Source of the DNA: Paroedura picta | Lineage: Eukaryota > Chordata > Lepidosauria > Squamata > Gekkonidae | DNA: 64,000 nucleotides | Assembly: GCF_049243985.1 (NCBI RefSeq) | Contig: NC_135373.1 | Coordinates: 95,599,213 to 95,663,212, forward strand | Direction of reading: 5' to 3' | Shown here: piece by piece, positions 56,353 to 63,949 of the stretch | Position numbering within the stretch: the stretch's first letter is position 1 | Layout of the letters: the number at the start of each line of letters is the position of its first letter | Position numbers and translations under genes: made by a program | The notes under the pieces: generated by a model | The model's database searches: none | What the model was told of the DNA's origin: nothing | What the model saw: the letters and a program-made list of their open reading frames with translations, nothing else

Positions 56353-59004
56353 GAATTTATTTCCCGCCACTCCCTTGCGGCTCGTGGCGGGTTACAACAG
56401 TATAAAAACCCCATAAAATACATTAAAACCAATTAACATGTCAATAGTTAATGACTACCTGGCAAGAGCAGCTAATCAACTACCCATTCCCCCCCTAGCA
56501 AGTGGAGAGGGGATACTGATGGTACTCGTGTCTAATCCCAATCCTCAGGTCCCGGGGGGGCGTAGATGTTAAGCCTGGCCTCAACCGTAAACCTGGCGGA
56601 AGAGCTCCGTCTTGCAGGCCCTGCGGAACGATGGAAGGTCCCGCAGGGCCCGCAGCTCTCCCGGGAGCTCATTCCACCAGGCAGGGGCCAGGACCGAGAA
56701 GGCCCTGGCCCTGGTCGAGGCCAGGCGTGCTTCCCTAGGGCCGGGGACGAATACAACCAACTAGTGGTGCTAACTGGACTGGGGAACAGCATGGAGGGGG
56801 GGGGCTTTATCCATTTCTCCATTCACCATTTTTCCAATATAAAGAATCCATTTCAAACTATTACTGGGGGTGAGGGCACTATATCATGGTTGTATTTTCT
56901 TCTGCACAGCAAACAGATTTAGAACCCAGAAAACAGAAATAAATAAAAGCATTTTTATATTTGATTTGGGGAGGGGTAAATTTAAAGTCACTTCAAGAGC
57001 AGCATACAAATATATATTAAATATGTGTGCTTCAGAGAAGCACAGCTAATGCATTCCTTGGTGATTTCCTTTTCACAAGTATCTCAACACACTTTTCCCA
57101 CCATGCTTCAAATTAGTGGGCCACACTGTCAGATAAATTATGTTCAAAACCTACAGTGAATAGAATCCAGCCAAGTTTTTTTACTTTATCTCACCCGGTT
57201 CCCCTCCTTACTGCAGTCCGCCCCTTCTCTGTCAGCCTATGTTGTATTTGTACATGCAGGTCTTGTGTTCCTGAGCATAAATTGTTTTTGTTGGTTAAAG
57301 ACCACATCAAGCAGAAAGCTACAAAGGTGTTGTTGTTAAAATTTCCGACTGGGAGGCCCAGATCCAAATCCTGACTCTATCATGGAAGCTCACGGGTGAA
57401 CTTTGTGTCAAAAACTCTCTCTCTCTGCCTCACTTAACTTACTGGTTTGTTGTTGTGAAAATAAAATGGAGGACAGAACAATACCTAAGCTGTTTCATTA
57501 GGGAGAAAATTACTAATATGCAGTTAAATAATGTGGATAAAGGTGATTGGATACATCCCAAAAACTTCAACTCTACATAATACTGCAGCTTTATTTTTGT
57601 ATAATACTATGTGTAATATTAATTTTCTTTTGCAGTGCAAAATACTGAATAATTGGCAAGATGCTACTAAAAATTGCAGTTTCTTGCATGCATTACATTT
57701 TTAAGACTAATGGCATGAACCAATATGTGGTTATGGCTAAGTACATGGAGCTGAATTTGTCCACACTGCAAAACCAGGAACAATTGCTTTGGGGGTGATA
57801 TGGAGAGCTCACATTTTCATTTCCCAGAACTCGATTACATGTCTGGATCTATCAAGGTCCTCTCTGCAGTACATCTCTGAGTACCAGATGCTGTGGGTGA
57901 ACAGTAAGAAGAGGCTGTTTTCCTGCTTGTGGGCTTCCCAGAAGAACCTAATTGGCCTCTGTTGAAAGCTTAATATAGAGCTTGATGATCAGTAGCATCT
58001 ACTTCCCCAATCATGTTTGATTTTATGTATAGTTGCTGTGAGCTGCTTTGGAAAACGATGTTAGACTGAAAAGCAAGGCAACGTTACAATAAATTGAATC
58101 AATAAATTCTGCAGGACTTTTCTTGTGAATGTCCTTTTACATCATTTGATTTTTTTTTTGCAACTCACCAGCTTAATGTCTAACAGTTCCTACAGTCAAG
58201 GTGAAAGAGTATAAAAAGCACAGGTTTTTTATACCTTGCCCAAAGAGTCTCAAAGCAGTTTGCAAACACTTTTCCCTTCCTCTCCCCAAAACGCACACCC
58301 TGTGTGGCTGGTGGGACTGAGAGCACTCTAAGAGAACTACTCTGCATGAACAGCCTTAAGAGAACTGAGACTAGTCCAAAATCACCCAGATGACCTCATG
58401 TGAGGGAGTGGCGAATGAAAGCCGGCTCTCTAGATTAAAGTCTTAACCACCCTGCCAAACTGGCTCTCACACTGCGCTGGAGATCTCCCACACCCCAAGT
58501 CCCAGGCCAGTTTCCGTGTGGAAGAACTGCGGCCTCTACGGGCCAGGGCTGCTAGAGGGAAGCAGAGTACAGGTGTGAACGTGACCTTGGGCGCAGGATC
58601 CTGAGTGAGGAGGCCCCTGAAGGGCTCCTCCTTACCTCGTAGGCGCTCGTGATCCCCAACCGGTAATAGATGGGCAGGAAGACTTCCGCTGTGATCACCA
58701 CCATCAGGACGTAGGAGAAAGCAAAGAGGCCGAACTTGGCCCCAAAGCGATAGACCTCGGCCGGGGTGCCCAGCACTGTCACGGCCGACATGAAGCTGGC
58801 TGTCAGGGAGAGCGCCACGGGCAAACTGGTGAGCTGGCGGCCGCCCATCACGTAGTCCTTGTGGCATTTGTGGACTCCCTTGTAGGCGTAGTACATGCCG
58901 ATGAACGCGGAGATGACCAACATGGCTGTGAAGACCACATAATCTAAAGGGCGGAAAAATGCTTTCACCTTCGAGTCGGAGAAAGAGGAGGGAGTCGTCG
59001 ACAT
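26539..59004 (-). CDS. SLC5A8L: Sodium-coupled monocarboxylate transporter, SLC5A8-like, complete 15-exon gene
   Basis: Exons in coding order: 59004-58636, 55548-55483, 52860-52809, 51936-51869, 47297-47143, 43914-43774, 39717-39588, 38570-38482, 37359-37247, 36493-36426, 35320-35234, 31597-31416, 28443-28340, 27522-27437, 26589-26539. Every phase fits, giving 586 residues (human SLC5A8 about 610, also 15 exons). SLC5A8 family proteins carry lactate, butyrate, nicotinate and similar anions into cells with Na+ on an LeuT-type fold. Visible hallmarks: [18 protein letters not shown] (TM with Na+ site), [20 protein letters not shown] loop, and [16 protein letters not shown] (Ser pair of the second Na+ half-site). 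[13 protein letters not shown] and [11 protein letters not shown] favour SLC5A8 over SLC5A12. It lies tail-to-tail with ANO4 and downstream of a second SLC5A8-type gene. The last exon is the least certain; without it the call stands. Confidence 0.93.
26680..26765. mobile_element. hAT family 1 terminal fragment
   Basis: gcctttttcaatcttctggc followed by aacccctgaaatatttttca matches the 12011 element start. The other end was not found. It lies just upstream (minus sense) of the putative terminal exon. Confidence 0.55.
27437..27522 (-). CDS. SLC5A8L: SLC5A8-like exon 14
   Basis: 86 nt, the same length and phase as the corresponding exon of the neighbouring copy. Reads [29 protein letters not shown]. 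Acceptor is cttctag and donor TTT|GTAAGT. Confidence 0.9.
28340..28443 (-). CDS. SLC5A8L: SLC5A8-like exon 13
   Basis: Reads [34 protein letters not shown]. This is the last membrane segment. Acceptor is ctttcag and donor G|GTACCT. Confidence 0.94.
28716..29180. mobile_element. Non-autonomous hAT element (family 2)
   Basis: Starts cagtggtccccaacct, the same end as the 55747 element. The right end aggttggagatc is decayed. The interior has repeated ggggaccac motifs and a G run. Flanks show only a weak duplication (actaaaat/gctaaaag). Confidence 0.65.
29200..30255 (-). other. SLC5A8-like intron, nothing recognised
   Basis: AT-rich intron DNA between exons 12 and 13. No exon with matching phase and no known repeat seen. 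Confidence 0.45.
30262..30497 (-). repeat. SINE family A, old copy
   Basis: The order of tail, body and head segments is preserved but diverged (ccccacaacaggcacct, cagattagagaccacc). Confidence 0.7.
31416..31597 (-). CDS. SLC5A8L: SLC5A8-like exon 12
   Basis: Reads [40 protein letters not shown], then a Thr-rich loop with one N-glycosylation sequon (NFT). Donor is AG|GTATGA. Confidence 0.95.
31690..35150 (-). mobile_element. DIRS-like retroelement fossil, broken
   Basis: Minus strand, filling almost all of the intron between exons 11 and 12. Parts in order: a gag-like region (about 34300-35150), a reverse transcriptase region of DIRS/Ngaro type (about 33000-33600), an RNase H-like region (about 32390-32700), and a decayed 3' part (31690-32390). 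It is broken by many disruptions throughout and looks old. No terminal repeats were recognised, so the ends are approximate. The family call rests on short motif resemblance; another tyrosine-recombinase element is possible. Confidence 0.5.
35234..35320 (-). CDS. SLC5A8L: SLC5A8-like exon 11
   Basis: Reads [29 protein letters not shown], matching AALSVFGMVGGPLMGLFALG in SLC5A8. Donor is AAA|GTAAGT. Confidence 0.95.
35321..36425 (-). other. SLC5A8-like intron 10, nothing recognised
   Basis: Unique-looking DNA between exons 10 and 11, with no recognisable repeat. Confidence 0.45.
36426..36493 (-). CDS. SLC5A8L: SLC5A8-like exon 10
   Basis: Reads [20 protein letters not shown] then LQ. Acceptor is cttttag and donor CAG|GTATGT. 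Confidence 0.92.
36590..36650. mobile_element. hAT-type end fragment
   Basis: cctcaaaacgtttgggaacc followed by actgat resembles the right end of a hAT element (ggttgggaaccactg-like). The partner end was not found. Confidence 0.4.
37247..37359 (-). CDS. SLC5A8L: SLC5A8-like exon 9
   Basis: Reads [37 protein letters not shown]. It carries the Ser pair of the Na+ site. Acceptor is cccttag and donor A|GTAAGT. Confidence 0.96.
37556..38460 (+). mobile_element. Non-autonomous Helitron, copy 1
   Basis: Begins TC after A and ends in CTAG before T, the Helitron insertion rule. A stem (cccactgta...cacagcggg) sits 10 nt before CTAG. The first 200 bp match copy 2 (ataaaggagtaaggg, ggaggagttagggcggg, gcggctcctgattgg, tggggagccgc). 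The rest is very G+C-rich with palindromes such as gagcagggacgcc/ggcgtccctgctc, and may include captured host CpG-island DNA. Open frames here look like low-complexity Pro/Ala/Arg. It sits in intron 8 of the SLC5A8-like gene, ending 21 bp from the exon 8 boundary. Confidence 0.78.
38482..38570 (-). CDS. SLC5A8L: SLC5A8-like exon 8
   Basis: Reads [29 protein letters not shown]. Acceptor is tgtttag and donor AG|GTAAAT. A Helitron end lies about 20 bp beyond the donor. The usual VACAYSGTLS reads [10 protein letters not shown] here. Confidence 0.93.
39588..39717 (-). CDS. SLC5A8L: SLC5A8-like exon 7
   Basis: Reads [43 protein letters not shown]. The DCDP...PDQ loop is typical of the family. Donor is CAG|GTTTAG. 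Confidence 0.95.
39840..40690. repeat. G-rich region with an internal 130-bp duplication
   Basis: 40078-40215 and 40268-40400 share caggcagacaaaaca..gtttctgtttc..gaggtggggaatg..agcagcctt.tccc.atcatcca. Further on, a short unit ggggggggcagggggtgaat is doubled at 40632-40681. Probably a decayed transposon; type unknown. Confidence 0.55.
41277..41566 (+). repeat. tRNA-derived SINE, family B
   Basis: Head gtgcagagtggtaaggcagc, B box gggagttcaatccc, tail (CTTTAC)n. Contains a run of about 13 G. Confidence 0.9.
42795..43551 (+). repeat. CR1 LINE 3' end
   Basis: The C-terminal end of ORF2 is readable ([40 protein letters not shown]), followed by the typical CR1 3' UTR and the terminal direct repeat attctatgattctatga. 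The frame is broken further on. Confidence 0.92.
43774..43914 (-). CDS. SLC5A8L: SLC5A8-like exon 6
   Basis: Reads [46 protein letters not shown]. Acceptor is tacttag and donor CT|GTAAGT. Confidence 0.95.
45303..45576 (+). repeat. tRNA-derived SINE, family A
   Basis: Head gccagtttggtgtagtgggg (a short deletion in the A-box arm), B box ggtttgattctg, tail (TTC)n. Confidence 0.9.
45800..46290 (+). repeat. L2 LINE fragment, internally deleted
   Basis: An RT-like piece [20 protein letters not shown] is followed directly by the L2 3' tail (aactgccctgagccttcggg, tataaatataattaataaat). Confidence 0.75.
46610..47112 (+). repeat. L2 LINE 3' fragment
   Basis: Reads [32 protein letters not shown], the common L2 ORF2 C-terminus. 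Then the 3' UTR ending tgaatgaataaataaat. Confidence 0.85.
47143..47297 (-). CDS. SLC5A8L: SLC5A8-like exon 5
   Basis: Reads [20 protein letters not shown]... [31 protein letters not shown] is invariant in SMCT proteins. Donor is GA|GTAAGT. Confidence 0.95.
48965..49510. repeat. Old dispersed repeat, uninterrupted copy
   Basis: Collinear with the split copy at 9055-9960 (actccagtcaacattctg, tgctgccacttgcttatt, cagtttcagtttg). Family not recognised. Confidence 0.55.
49625..49840. repeat. Large inverted repeat (foldback)
   Basis: Arms 49625-49689 and 49777-49840 are complementary at roughly nine of ten positions (aatggcttaaatcacttaca... opposite ...tgtaagtgatttaagccatt). An 87-bp loop separates them. 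It could fold into a stem of about 64 bp. It is in intron 4 of the SLC5A8-like gene. Confidence 0.9.
50672..51723 (+). mobile_element. Non-autonomous Helitron, copy 2
   Basis: Begins TC after A and ends CTAG before T. The terminal hairpin cccattttatctacagtaaaatggg is present, written as arms cccatttta and taaaatggg. The 5' block is shared with copy 1. The centre holds an array of palindromic units. There is no Rep/helicase coding; long frames on both strands are repeat artefacts. It lies in intron 4 of the SLC5A8-like gene, 145 bp from exon 4. Confidence 0.82.
50941..51475. repeat. Tandem array of about 119-bp palindromic units inside the Helitron
   Basis: Units start near 50941, 51061, 51181, 51300 and 51420 (partial). 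Each reads gccttctgccg...cacagcgtc, a short loop, then the complement, then a G-rich linker (ggggtggatgggtggggg). Units 2 and 3 are nearly identical; the others differ by changes that largely preserve pairing. Confidence 0.93.
51869..51936 (-). CDS. SLC5A8L: SLC5A8-like exon 4
   Basis: Completes Val and reads [20 protein letters not shown] then TL. Donor is CTG|GTATGT. A Helitron ends 145 bp downstream of the donor. Confidence 0.93.
52130..52375 (-). repeat. 5S rRNA-headed SINE with Bov-B-like tail
   Basis: Minus strand: 5S-like head (actaagcaggattggcccta, gtcagtatttggatgggaga), then gcaaaccacctctgaacatc and ggccataaatcagttgagac, the Bov-B-related tail used by squamate SINEs. Confidence 0.82.
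52530..52597 (+). repeat. L2-like LINE tail
   Basis: ggattgtaagccaccttgcg followed by ggtgggatatgttttaataa matches the LINE 3' UTR motif. Confidence 0.5.
52809..52860 (-). CDS. SLC5A8L: SLC5A8-like exon 3
   Basis: 52 nt reading [17 protein letters not shown] plus one base. Family consensus is ILYTG.V.YAPALALNQV. Acceptor is ctctccag and donor G|GTAATG. Confidence 0.92.
53297..53477. mobile_element. Short terminal-inverted-repeat element (MITE)
   Basis: Ends are gaccatttacgcactgg and its inverse gaccgtttatgcactgg (15/17). TAG flanks both sides. Related in its ends to the 852-1174 element. Confidence 0.65.
53830..54035 (+). repeat. Bov-B (RTE) LINE 3' end
   Basis: Reads GRQRIRW-like text then [14 protein letters not shown] and ESRTRLNG, the conserved end of Bov-B ORF2, followed by its short 3' end with gagagtcggacacgactgaa. 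Confidence 0.8.
54217..54503 (+). repeat. tRNA-derived SINE, family B (full length)
   Basis: Complete head gcctcttgtggcgcagagtg through the (CTTTAC)n tail. Confidence 0.92.
55160..55320 (-). repeat. Probable MIR/CORE-type ancient SINE
   Basis: Order of motifs cctcacaacatgaggtaggt, then aaggatctaaacctagt-like text, matches a MIR-type SINE (segment around gaacccagg). Diverged. Confidence 0.4.
55483..55548 (-). CDS. SLC5A8L: SLC5A8-like exon 2 (GC donor)
   Basis: Reads [14 protein letters not shown]... MILT, matching YLELRFNK...RLCGT of SLC5A8. Acceptor is gttttgtag. The donor is ACG|GCAAGT, a non-canonical GC donor with otherwise perfect consensus. Confidence 0.9.
55747..56209. mobile_element. 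Non-autonomous hAT element (family 2) with exact 8-bp target duplication
   Basis: Ends are cagtggtccccaacct and aggttggggaccactg, perfect inverted repeats. ctctgcat flanks both sides (55739-55746, 56210-56217). The interior is extremely G+C-rich. It lies 0.2 kb upstream of exon 2 in intron 1. Confidence 0.93.
55930..56150. repeat. GC minisatellite within the hAT element
   Basis: Repeats of gcgggcgcggcccgatcc and shorter gcgggcgcggcc units, about 12 in number. Open frames rich in Ala-Arg-Gly here are repeat translation. Confidence 0.9.
56290..56354. repeat. (TTA)n microsatellite
   Basis: About 21 uninterrupted copies at the tail of an inverted L2. Confidence 0.97.
56355..56790 (-). repeat. 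L2 LINE 3' fragment
   Basis: On the minus strand: [13 protein letters not shown]-like and [13 protein letters not shown] segments, then the 3' UTR with the cgccacgagccgcaaggg motif and a TAA-repeat tail. Confidence 0.8.
57835..57990 (+). repeat. Unclassified dispersed repeat, diverged
   Basis: cctgcttgtgggcttcccag and flanking text belong to the same family as 18770-18935. Confidence 0.45.
58215..58470 (-). repeat. SINE family A, older copy
   Basis: Body and tRNA-like head (complement of gccagtttggcagggtggtt) are diverged. It lies 170 bp from the exon 1 donor. Confidence 0.75.
58636..59004 (-). CDS. SLC5A8L: SLC5A8-like exon 1
   Basis: Reads [17 protein letters not shown] then TM1 [16 protein letters not shown], and ends ...[10 protein letters not shown] at donor GAG|GTAAGG. 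I chose the ATG at 59004 (A at -3) because it gives a leader of family length. An in-frame ATG at 59073 would add 23 residues rich in Ala/Pro that family members lack. Confidence 0.95.
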
Positions 59005-59345
59005 AATGAAGGCGACATCGAGTGCAGCAGAGCGCCCTGAGGGAAGGGGGGCCCGCTTGGGCGCCGGCTGCAATCCTCCCTCCGCTGCGCACCGGCTGCA
59101 AGGGAAGGCCCTCCCGCACCCCCAAGGCCCTCCGCCGCCGGGTCGCCGCTCTCGGCCTCTTCGCGCTCAACTGCGCCAGCCCAACCGCCCGCCGCCCTCT
59201 CCGCCTTGGGCGGCTCAGCGCGCGGGTCCTCGCAGAGGGGTCCGTTATTCAAATCCCGCGCGCCTCCTGGCCCGGCCGCCCCGTCACGCCCTCGGCGGCT
59301 CTCCCTCGATCGCTCGCCGCTGTCCCTCGCTGCGCATTTACTCTC
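58640..59345 (-). promoter_or_regulatory. SLC5A8L: CpG island over exon 1 and upstream of SLC5A8-like
   Basis: The stretch is G+C-rich and dense in CpG, unlike the AT-rich DNA on either side, and covers exon 1 and about 340 bp upstream. No clear TATA box is seen, consistent with a CpG-island promoter. Human SLC5A8 also has an exon-1 CpG island, known for methylation silencing. Confidence 0.7.
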
Positions 59346-59419
59346 TTTACGTACAGGCCCGAGTAAAATACTCCGTGAAGGGTTTTCTCCAGCAACACGC
59401 GCCAACCGGCCATTAGAAA

Positions 59420-61295
59420 CAGTTCACTTGTCAGGTTTTTAGGTAACGTGCATTTTTTAACTGATTCTGCCCGATGCATTTTGCCTAGGTTCTGTTTAAA
59501 AATCAGACTGGGAAGTTTGATTTGGATCCCATCAAATATTTTCTACATTTTTAAAGTATCAGATTAATCTAATTTCACAGACGTTTTAGTATAAACAAGG
59601 AGCAGAATACCATTTTGTCTAAAAATGATTGTACAAACAATCTTCTATGTCATTTATTTCAAATAAAAATGCATCCAAATAAAACTGTACTTTGTATATG
59701 TTTTAATAAATTATTTAGATCTTCAGTTCAAATAGAACTTGGCATTTTCTTTTAAACCATAAACTCAGTGGGCACAATGCAACACAACATTAATCAGGTT
59801 TACATTTATTGAATCAGCAGGCTGGAGTGTGCCTAACATTCATTTGTATCACATTATTATCCTTTGTTTATACAAAAGAAGCACAGGTTGATGTACAAGT
59901 GGTAGCCTTTCTTATTTTCACAAAAACCGTCTGCTGTAGGTGAAGCTGAAAGTGTAATCTGTGGTTCCCGAATTTTGTGGCTGCGCATAGATTCAGACAT
60001 TCCAAATACAGCATTCTGCTTGCTGCACATTGTGTCTACTTTCATGCACACTAAATAACACACCTTCTACTTCCAGTTCACTTTGCAACTCGTTTTTTCT
60101 GTTTGAAATCATACAAATCTACTTGCACATGATCGCTGAAGTGGATTGAAACTGCATTATTTAGCATGTGTGAAAGAGCCTGTCTCTGTTGGATTGTCTC
60201 AGTCCCATTACTACAAGCTCAAATTACAATGGGAAATAGATGGTATGTATTCCTGAGAAAACGATATAGAAATTCAGCATGATATGAATGCTTGTAACCA
60301 TTTCAAGTAGCATTTTTGACATGTTTTATATTCCTCTGGCAGAGTGTTGTTGTTTTAAATTATTACTATATCAGAAATTGAAGCTCAAGTTAAACACTAG
60401 TCATACAGAAAGAGGGAATGGAGCTGAATAGTAAAAGAGGGCACATGATCCTTCCCCAGACCATGGTTTTTTTGGAGCTATAGTTTCTCTTCCTGAGCTA
60501 AACTCTGGCACTGGAAGTTGTGAACTGGATTACATTGGAGAGGGGCTGTGGAGAGTTAAATTGAAGAATGGGTGCCCATATTCCCCATTTGTTGTTAAAC
60601 TTCCACCTCCCTTCATTTGTATGCTTAAACACTGAACTGTCCCCACCAAATCCAGGTGGCCCAGAGAACTGTTTATACACAAGTGGGTTCTTAGAACTAA
60701 CAACCGTGAGCTCCCTTACACAAGAAAAAAGATCTATTGAAGCATTTTCTTCCAATTCATCAACAATGGTAACCATACATACAGTTGATTATGCCAAGAT
60801 ACATCAAGGTTCCAGTGACCCATTGTTTGATTATACTGCTGAATAGAAGCTGCCCCGGAGCAACAGCCAAGCAACAAAACAAAACATCCTATACATACCA
60901 TAGTATTGTTCTGTTTAAAGTGCTATGAGAAATTAATGGCACAGTAAAGTACTAGAAGAAGTGAACATAGGACACTGCCTATTAAATGTTTGTCTTTGTG
61001 ACTAGATCCTTTTGTAGTTTACTACTTCTTAATGCTAAAGAGACCATAGTCCTTTGATGCCTGCAATTTATGTGTTGTTGCTGTTGTTTAGCACTGAATA
61101 TAGTTATAGGGACTGCATTAACAGCTGCCTAACACAGCTTGGACACAAGAAATTAACAACTCTAGACTGCACATTGCTGCCATTGGTGCATTTTCAGCCA
61201 TAAGTCTGGGATCTTCTGAGTCAGGTGGGCTGTGGTAAAGTATTGGTAAAGTATTTGTAATGCTGTCATGCTACAAGCATAGAAAATGGCAGTGG
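59420..61295. other. Spacer between the two SLC5A8-type genes, nothing recognised
   Basis: AT-rich. A 92-codon frame at 60568-60846 is bounded by stops and has no convincing splice context. No other gene is seen. Confidence 0.45.
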
Positions 61296-61303
61296 GTATA
61301 GAT

Positions 61304-61604
61304 TAGGCTTTCTCAACCAGGGTTTCTTGACTGCCCTGGAAAGGTTTCCTGAATGGGTGGAAGTTAATTTATTTTATTTTTTATTTGTTAAACATTGATC
61401 CGTGATATGACCATATATGGTTATGTTGACTGGATTCCCCCCTCCAATGGCCAATGATGGGCCTGGAGAGTGGAAAGGGGAGGGGTCCCAGATGGACGTG
61501 TAGTCAACTATGCTTCCCAACCATATTCTGCACTATTGTCCCACTTCTGGAGTTTCCTGAATGTTTCAGAAGTTTCTCAAGGGTAAAAAAGTTGAGAAAG
61601 GCTG
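61304..61604. mobile_element. Non-autonomous hAT element (family 1)
   Basis: Ends are taggctttctcaacc and gttgagaaaggctg. The flanks gtatagat and gtgtagat match 7/8. Confidence 0.78.
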
Positions 61605-62619
61605 GTGTAGATGGAGGGGCAATAGGGAGTGGCCATGTAAGTTGAGAGAAGAGTACTGCCTTCTATCATTTATATGACTGGTTGAAGAAATATAGTATTT
61701 GCCTGGCATGTTACTTAATTTGTTGCTGATATAGACCCAAATCTAGAGAAACTGCAATAGGTCAATATTGGCAAAACAGACAGTGGCAGAAAATTAAATG
61801 AATAATTCTTCTGGTATTTCCACATCAGATTTATCATAAATTAAATTAACCAATAGGGAAGCCAGTAAAATGTAAAAGCACCCTAAAGTAGCATTGCCCA
61901 GACAGACTCATCATAATATCAGAGCAACAGATTTGCTTTGCTCCTCCAAATCCACTGTTAGTGTTTTATTTATTTATTTGTATTCTTTGTATTTCTCATG
62001 GTAAATTTCAAGTATATTGGAATTATTTGGTCAGTAAACTGATTCCATGACAAAGTACTCAGCTTTGTCAATAAAATATAATGTGTGCTACTTAATTTGT
62101 TGACTGAATTTTTATAATGAAATCTACTTGTCATCTGTATTAAAAGTATATTCTTCATCGAGCTTACTTGAATTTTTTATGAAATTTGCTTTATTTTAGT
62201 GACAAAATATGGGCCTTTTGCAAAACTAGTAATTTGTGTAAGGTGTAAGATTTGATTGTACAGTTCTCAACAATGGACTGAACAAAACACTCAGCAGTGA
62301 ACTGAGATAAGATCAAAGCAAACTGACAGTAAACAGATTTTCTGCTGATAATAATTTAACATTGGACAATTGCTCTTTGTGCTATAGTCCCTTATATATT
62401 TAAAAAACCTTAACCCTGGTTTCACTTTTACATATAGAAAATAGAAATAACACTCTGGAATAATTTACACATGATTCCTCAGTAAAAACTGACCTCTGTA
62501 AAGTCCAACTTTGTTATTGTTGCAAGTTCACTGATATTTATATTTTAAATACGTCAAATCTGCTTCCCGTGTTTTCTGAAATCAGCAACATGATTACTTT
62601 CTATGTGCAATGTTTGTTC

Positions 62620-62803
62620 ATGTACATATTGTTCAATTTATTCTTGGGTCCAAGAATCCATCTCTTGGCTATGATTATGCAAAATTTAGTCAGCAGTTAT
62701 CTTTGTAGTCTCAAGTAGGATTACTATCATTTTTCATTGGAATGTTATTCTTTGGGATGCATGTCTGAGTAGCAGCCAACCAGCACAGAGTTCAAAAGGA
62801 TTT
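62620..62803 (-). other. SLC5A8: SLC5A8 second copy 3' UTR with poly(A) signal
   Basis: AATAAA on the minus strand at 62642-62637, about 165 bp beyond the stop. The end is inferred. Confidence 0.5.
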
Positions 62804-62926
62804 TCATGTATAAACACCATTGGCTTTTCCTTTGTCTGTGAAATTCATTTCAATGTGATTGAAAGCTGGATTGTCTGTTCCTTCATCAGTAATTTGTTTC
62901 CAGTTCAAAACCTCAACTTTGTCATC
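62804..62926 (-). CDS. SLC5A8: SLC5A8 second copy, terminal coding exon
   Basis: Begins in phase 0 after ttccag, reads [43 protein letters not shown]. The conserved [10 protein letters not shown] is diagnostic. Confidence 0.92.
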   Translation of the reverse strand, partial: DDKVEVLNWKQITDEGTDNPAFNHIEMNFTDKGKANGVYT

Positions 62927-63164
62927 CTGGAAAACAAAATCAGAACAACAGTGGCCATGAATGCACACTGAAGGAGATCGCTGAAGGTAGTGACAGCATT
63001 TCTCATGCTAATACAGGTTAGTATTTTTACTATACAAGAAGAGTCAAATTATATTATATGTTATAAAACTATACTTACTTTTTTAGGTTTCAAAAATGTG
63101 AAGTTTGACAGAAAATCCTCTTTGTTTAACATGAATTTCCGATCCACACTTTGCCGTAAACCTC
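62804..63164 (-). CDS. SLC5A8: SLC5A8 (SMCT1), 3' end of a second tandem copy, two exons
   Basis: Exons 63164-63079 and 62926-62804, separated by a 152-bp intron. Together they give 69 residues and a stop. Exon 14 reads [29 protein letters not shown], close to the human GG.KQ.LD...L.KEDFLSNF. The last exon carries [15 protein letters not shown], nearly identical to the human tail. The protein ends GKANGVYT. The gene continues past the right end of the window on the same strand as the complete copy, so the two are head-to-tail. It resembles mammalian SLC5A8 more than the inner copy does, so it is the better candidate for the true orthologue. Confidence 0.9.
63079..63164 (-). CDS. SLC5A8: SLC5A8 second copy, penultimate exon
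   Basis: 86 nt. Acceptor is tttttcag and donor AAA|GTAAGT. Its length and phase equal exon 14 of the inner copy. Confidence 0.9.
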
Positions 63165-63454
63165 CTGAAAAATATCAGTTTAGTTGATCAAAGCCAGTCG
63201 AAAATTTATAAACTAGGATCAGTGAGTGGTTCTTGTACCAAAATTTGTTGAGAAGGCCAGTGGAAATATTAAACAGGAAATAAATCTGTTCCTCAACAAG
63301 AGTCTTTATTCGTCAGGACTTAATGAGTTAAAAATAGTATAGCCCCTTTTGCACCATTTTCTTGGAAATAGCACTTTTGAGATAACTTGCAGATTTCTTT
63401 TTTCTATCAGAGCATAACTGTATTGTGGGGGGACTAAAAATAATCCACTATTGT

Positions 63455-63515
63455 GGTATTTATTTAACAGATTTTTATACCGCCACCCCCCCTTTCCATA
63501 CAGCTCAGGGTGATT
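63455..63515 (-). repeat. L2-like LINE tail
   Basis: The inverted form of the taaatcaccctgagctgtat...cggtataaaaatctg motif. Confidence 0.6.
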
Positions 63516-63518
63516 TAG

Positions 63519-63822
63519 AAGAAGAAGAAGAGTTGGTTCTTATATGCCGCTTTTTCTCTACCCGAAGGAGTCTCAAAGCGGCTTACAGTCACCTTCCCTT
63601 TCCTCTCCCCACAACAGACACCCTGTGAGGTGGGTGAGGTTGAGAGAGCCCTGATATCACTGCTCAGTCAGAACAGCTTTACCCAAGGTCACCCAGAGCC
63701 CAAGGTCACCCAGAACAGAGCCCAAGGTCACACAGCTGGTTGCATGTGGGGGAGTGCAGAATCGAACCCGGCTCGCCAGATTAGATGTCCGCACTCCTAA
63801 CCACTACACCAAACTGGCTCTA
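63519..63822 (-). repeat. tRNA-derived SINE, family A, with internal duplication
   Basis: A full-length copy. The segment cccaaggtcac is repeated three times at 63680-63735, a small local expansion. Confidence 0.9.
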
Positions 63823-63949
63823 CACCAACATTGTGGGATATTACATGAAACGACCTAAGCATAGAACATAGTCAAAATAACATCAACAATAATCCAACAG
63901 TGGTTTAAATTAACATAATAACACAATTCCTACTTGCTGAATCAATCTG

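Noticed and set aside
26539-59004. SLC5A12 (SMCT2) as identity of the complete transporter
   Set aside because: Some segments ([10 protein letters not shown]) look intermediate, but [13 protein letters not shown], the exon 13 sequence and synteny with ANO4 point to SLC5A8.
60568-60846. 92-codon frame between the two SLC5A8-type genes
   Set aside because: A stop lies two codons before its ATG, another frame of the same size lies opposite, and no splice context or recognised domain is evident. Worth a protein search, but unsupported.
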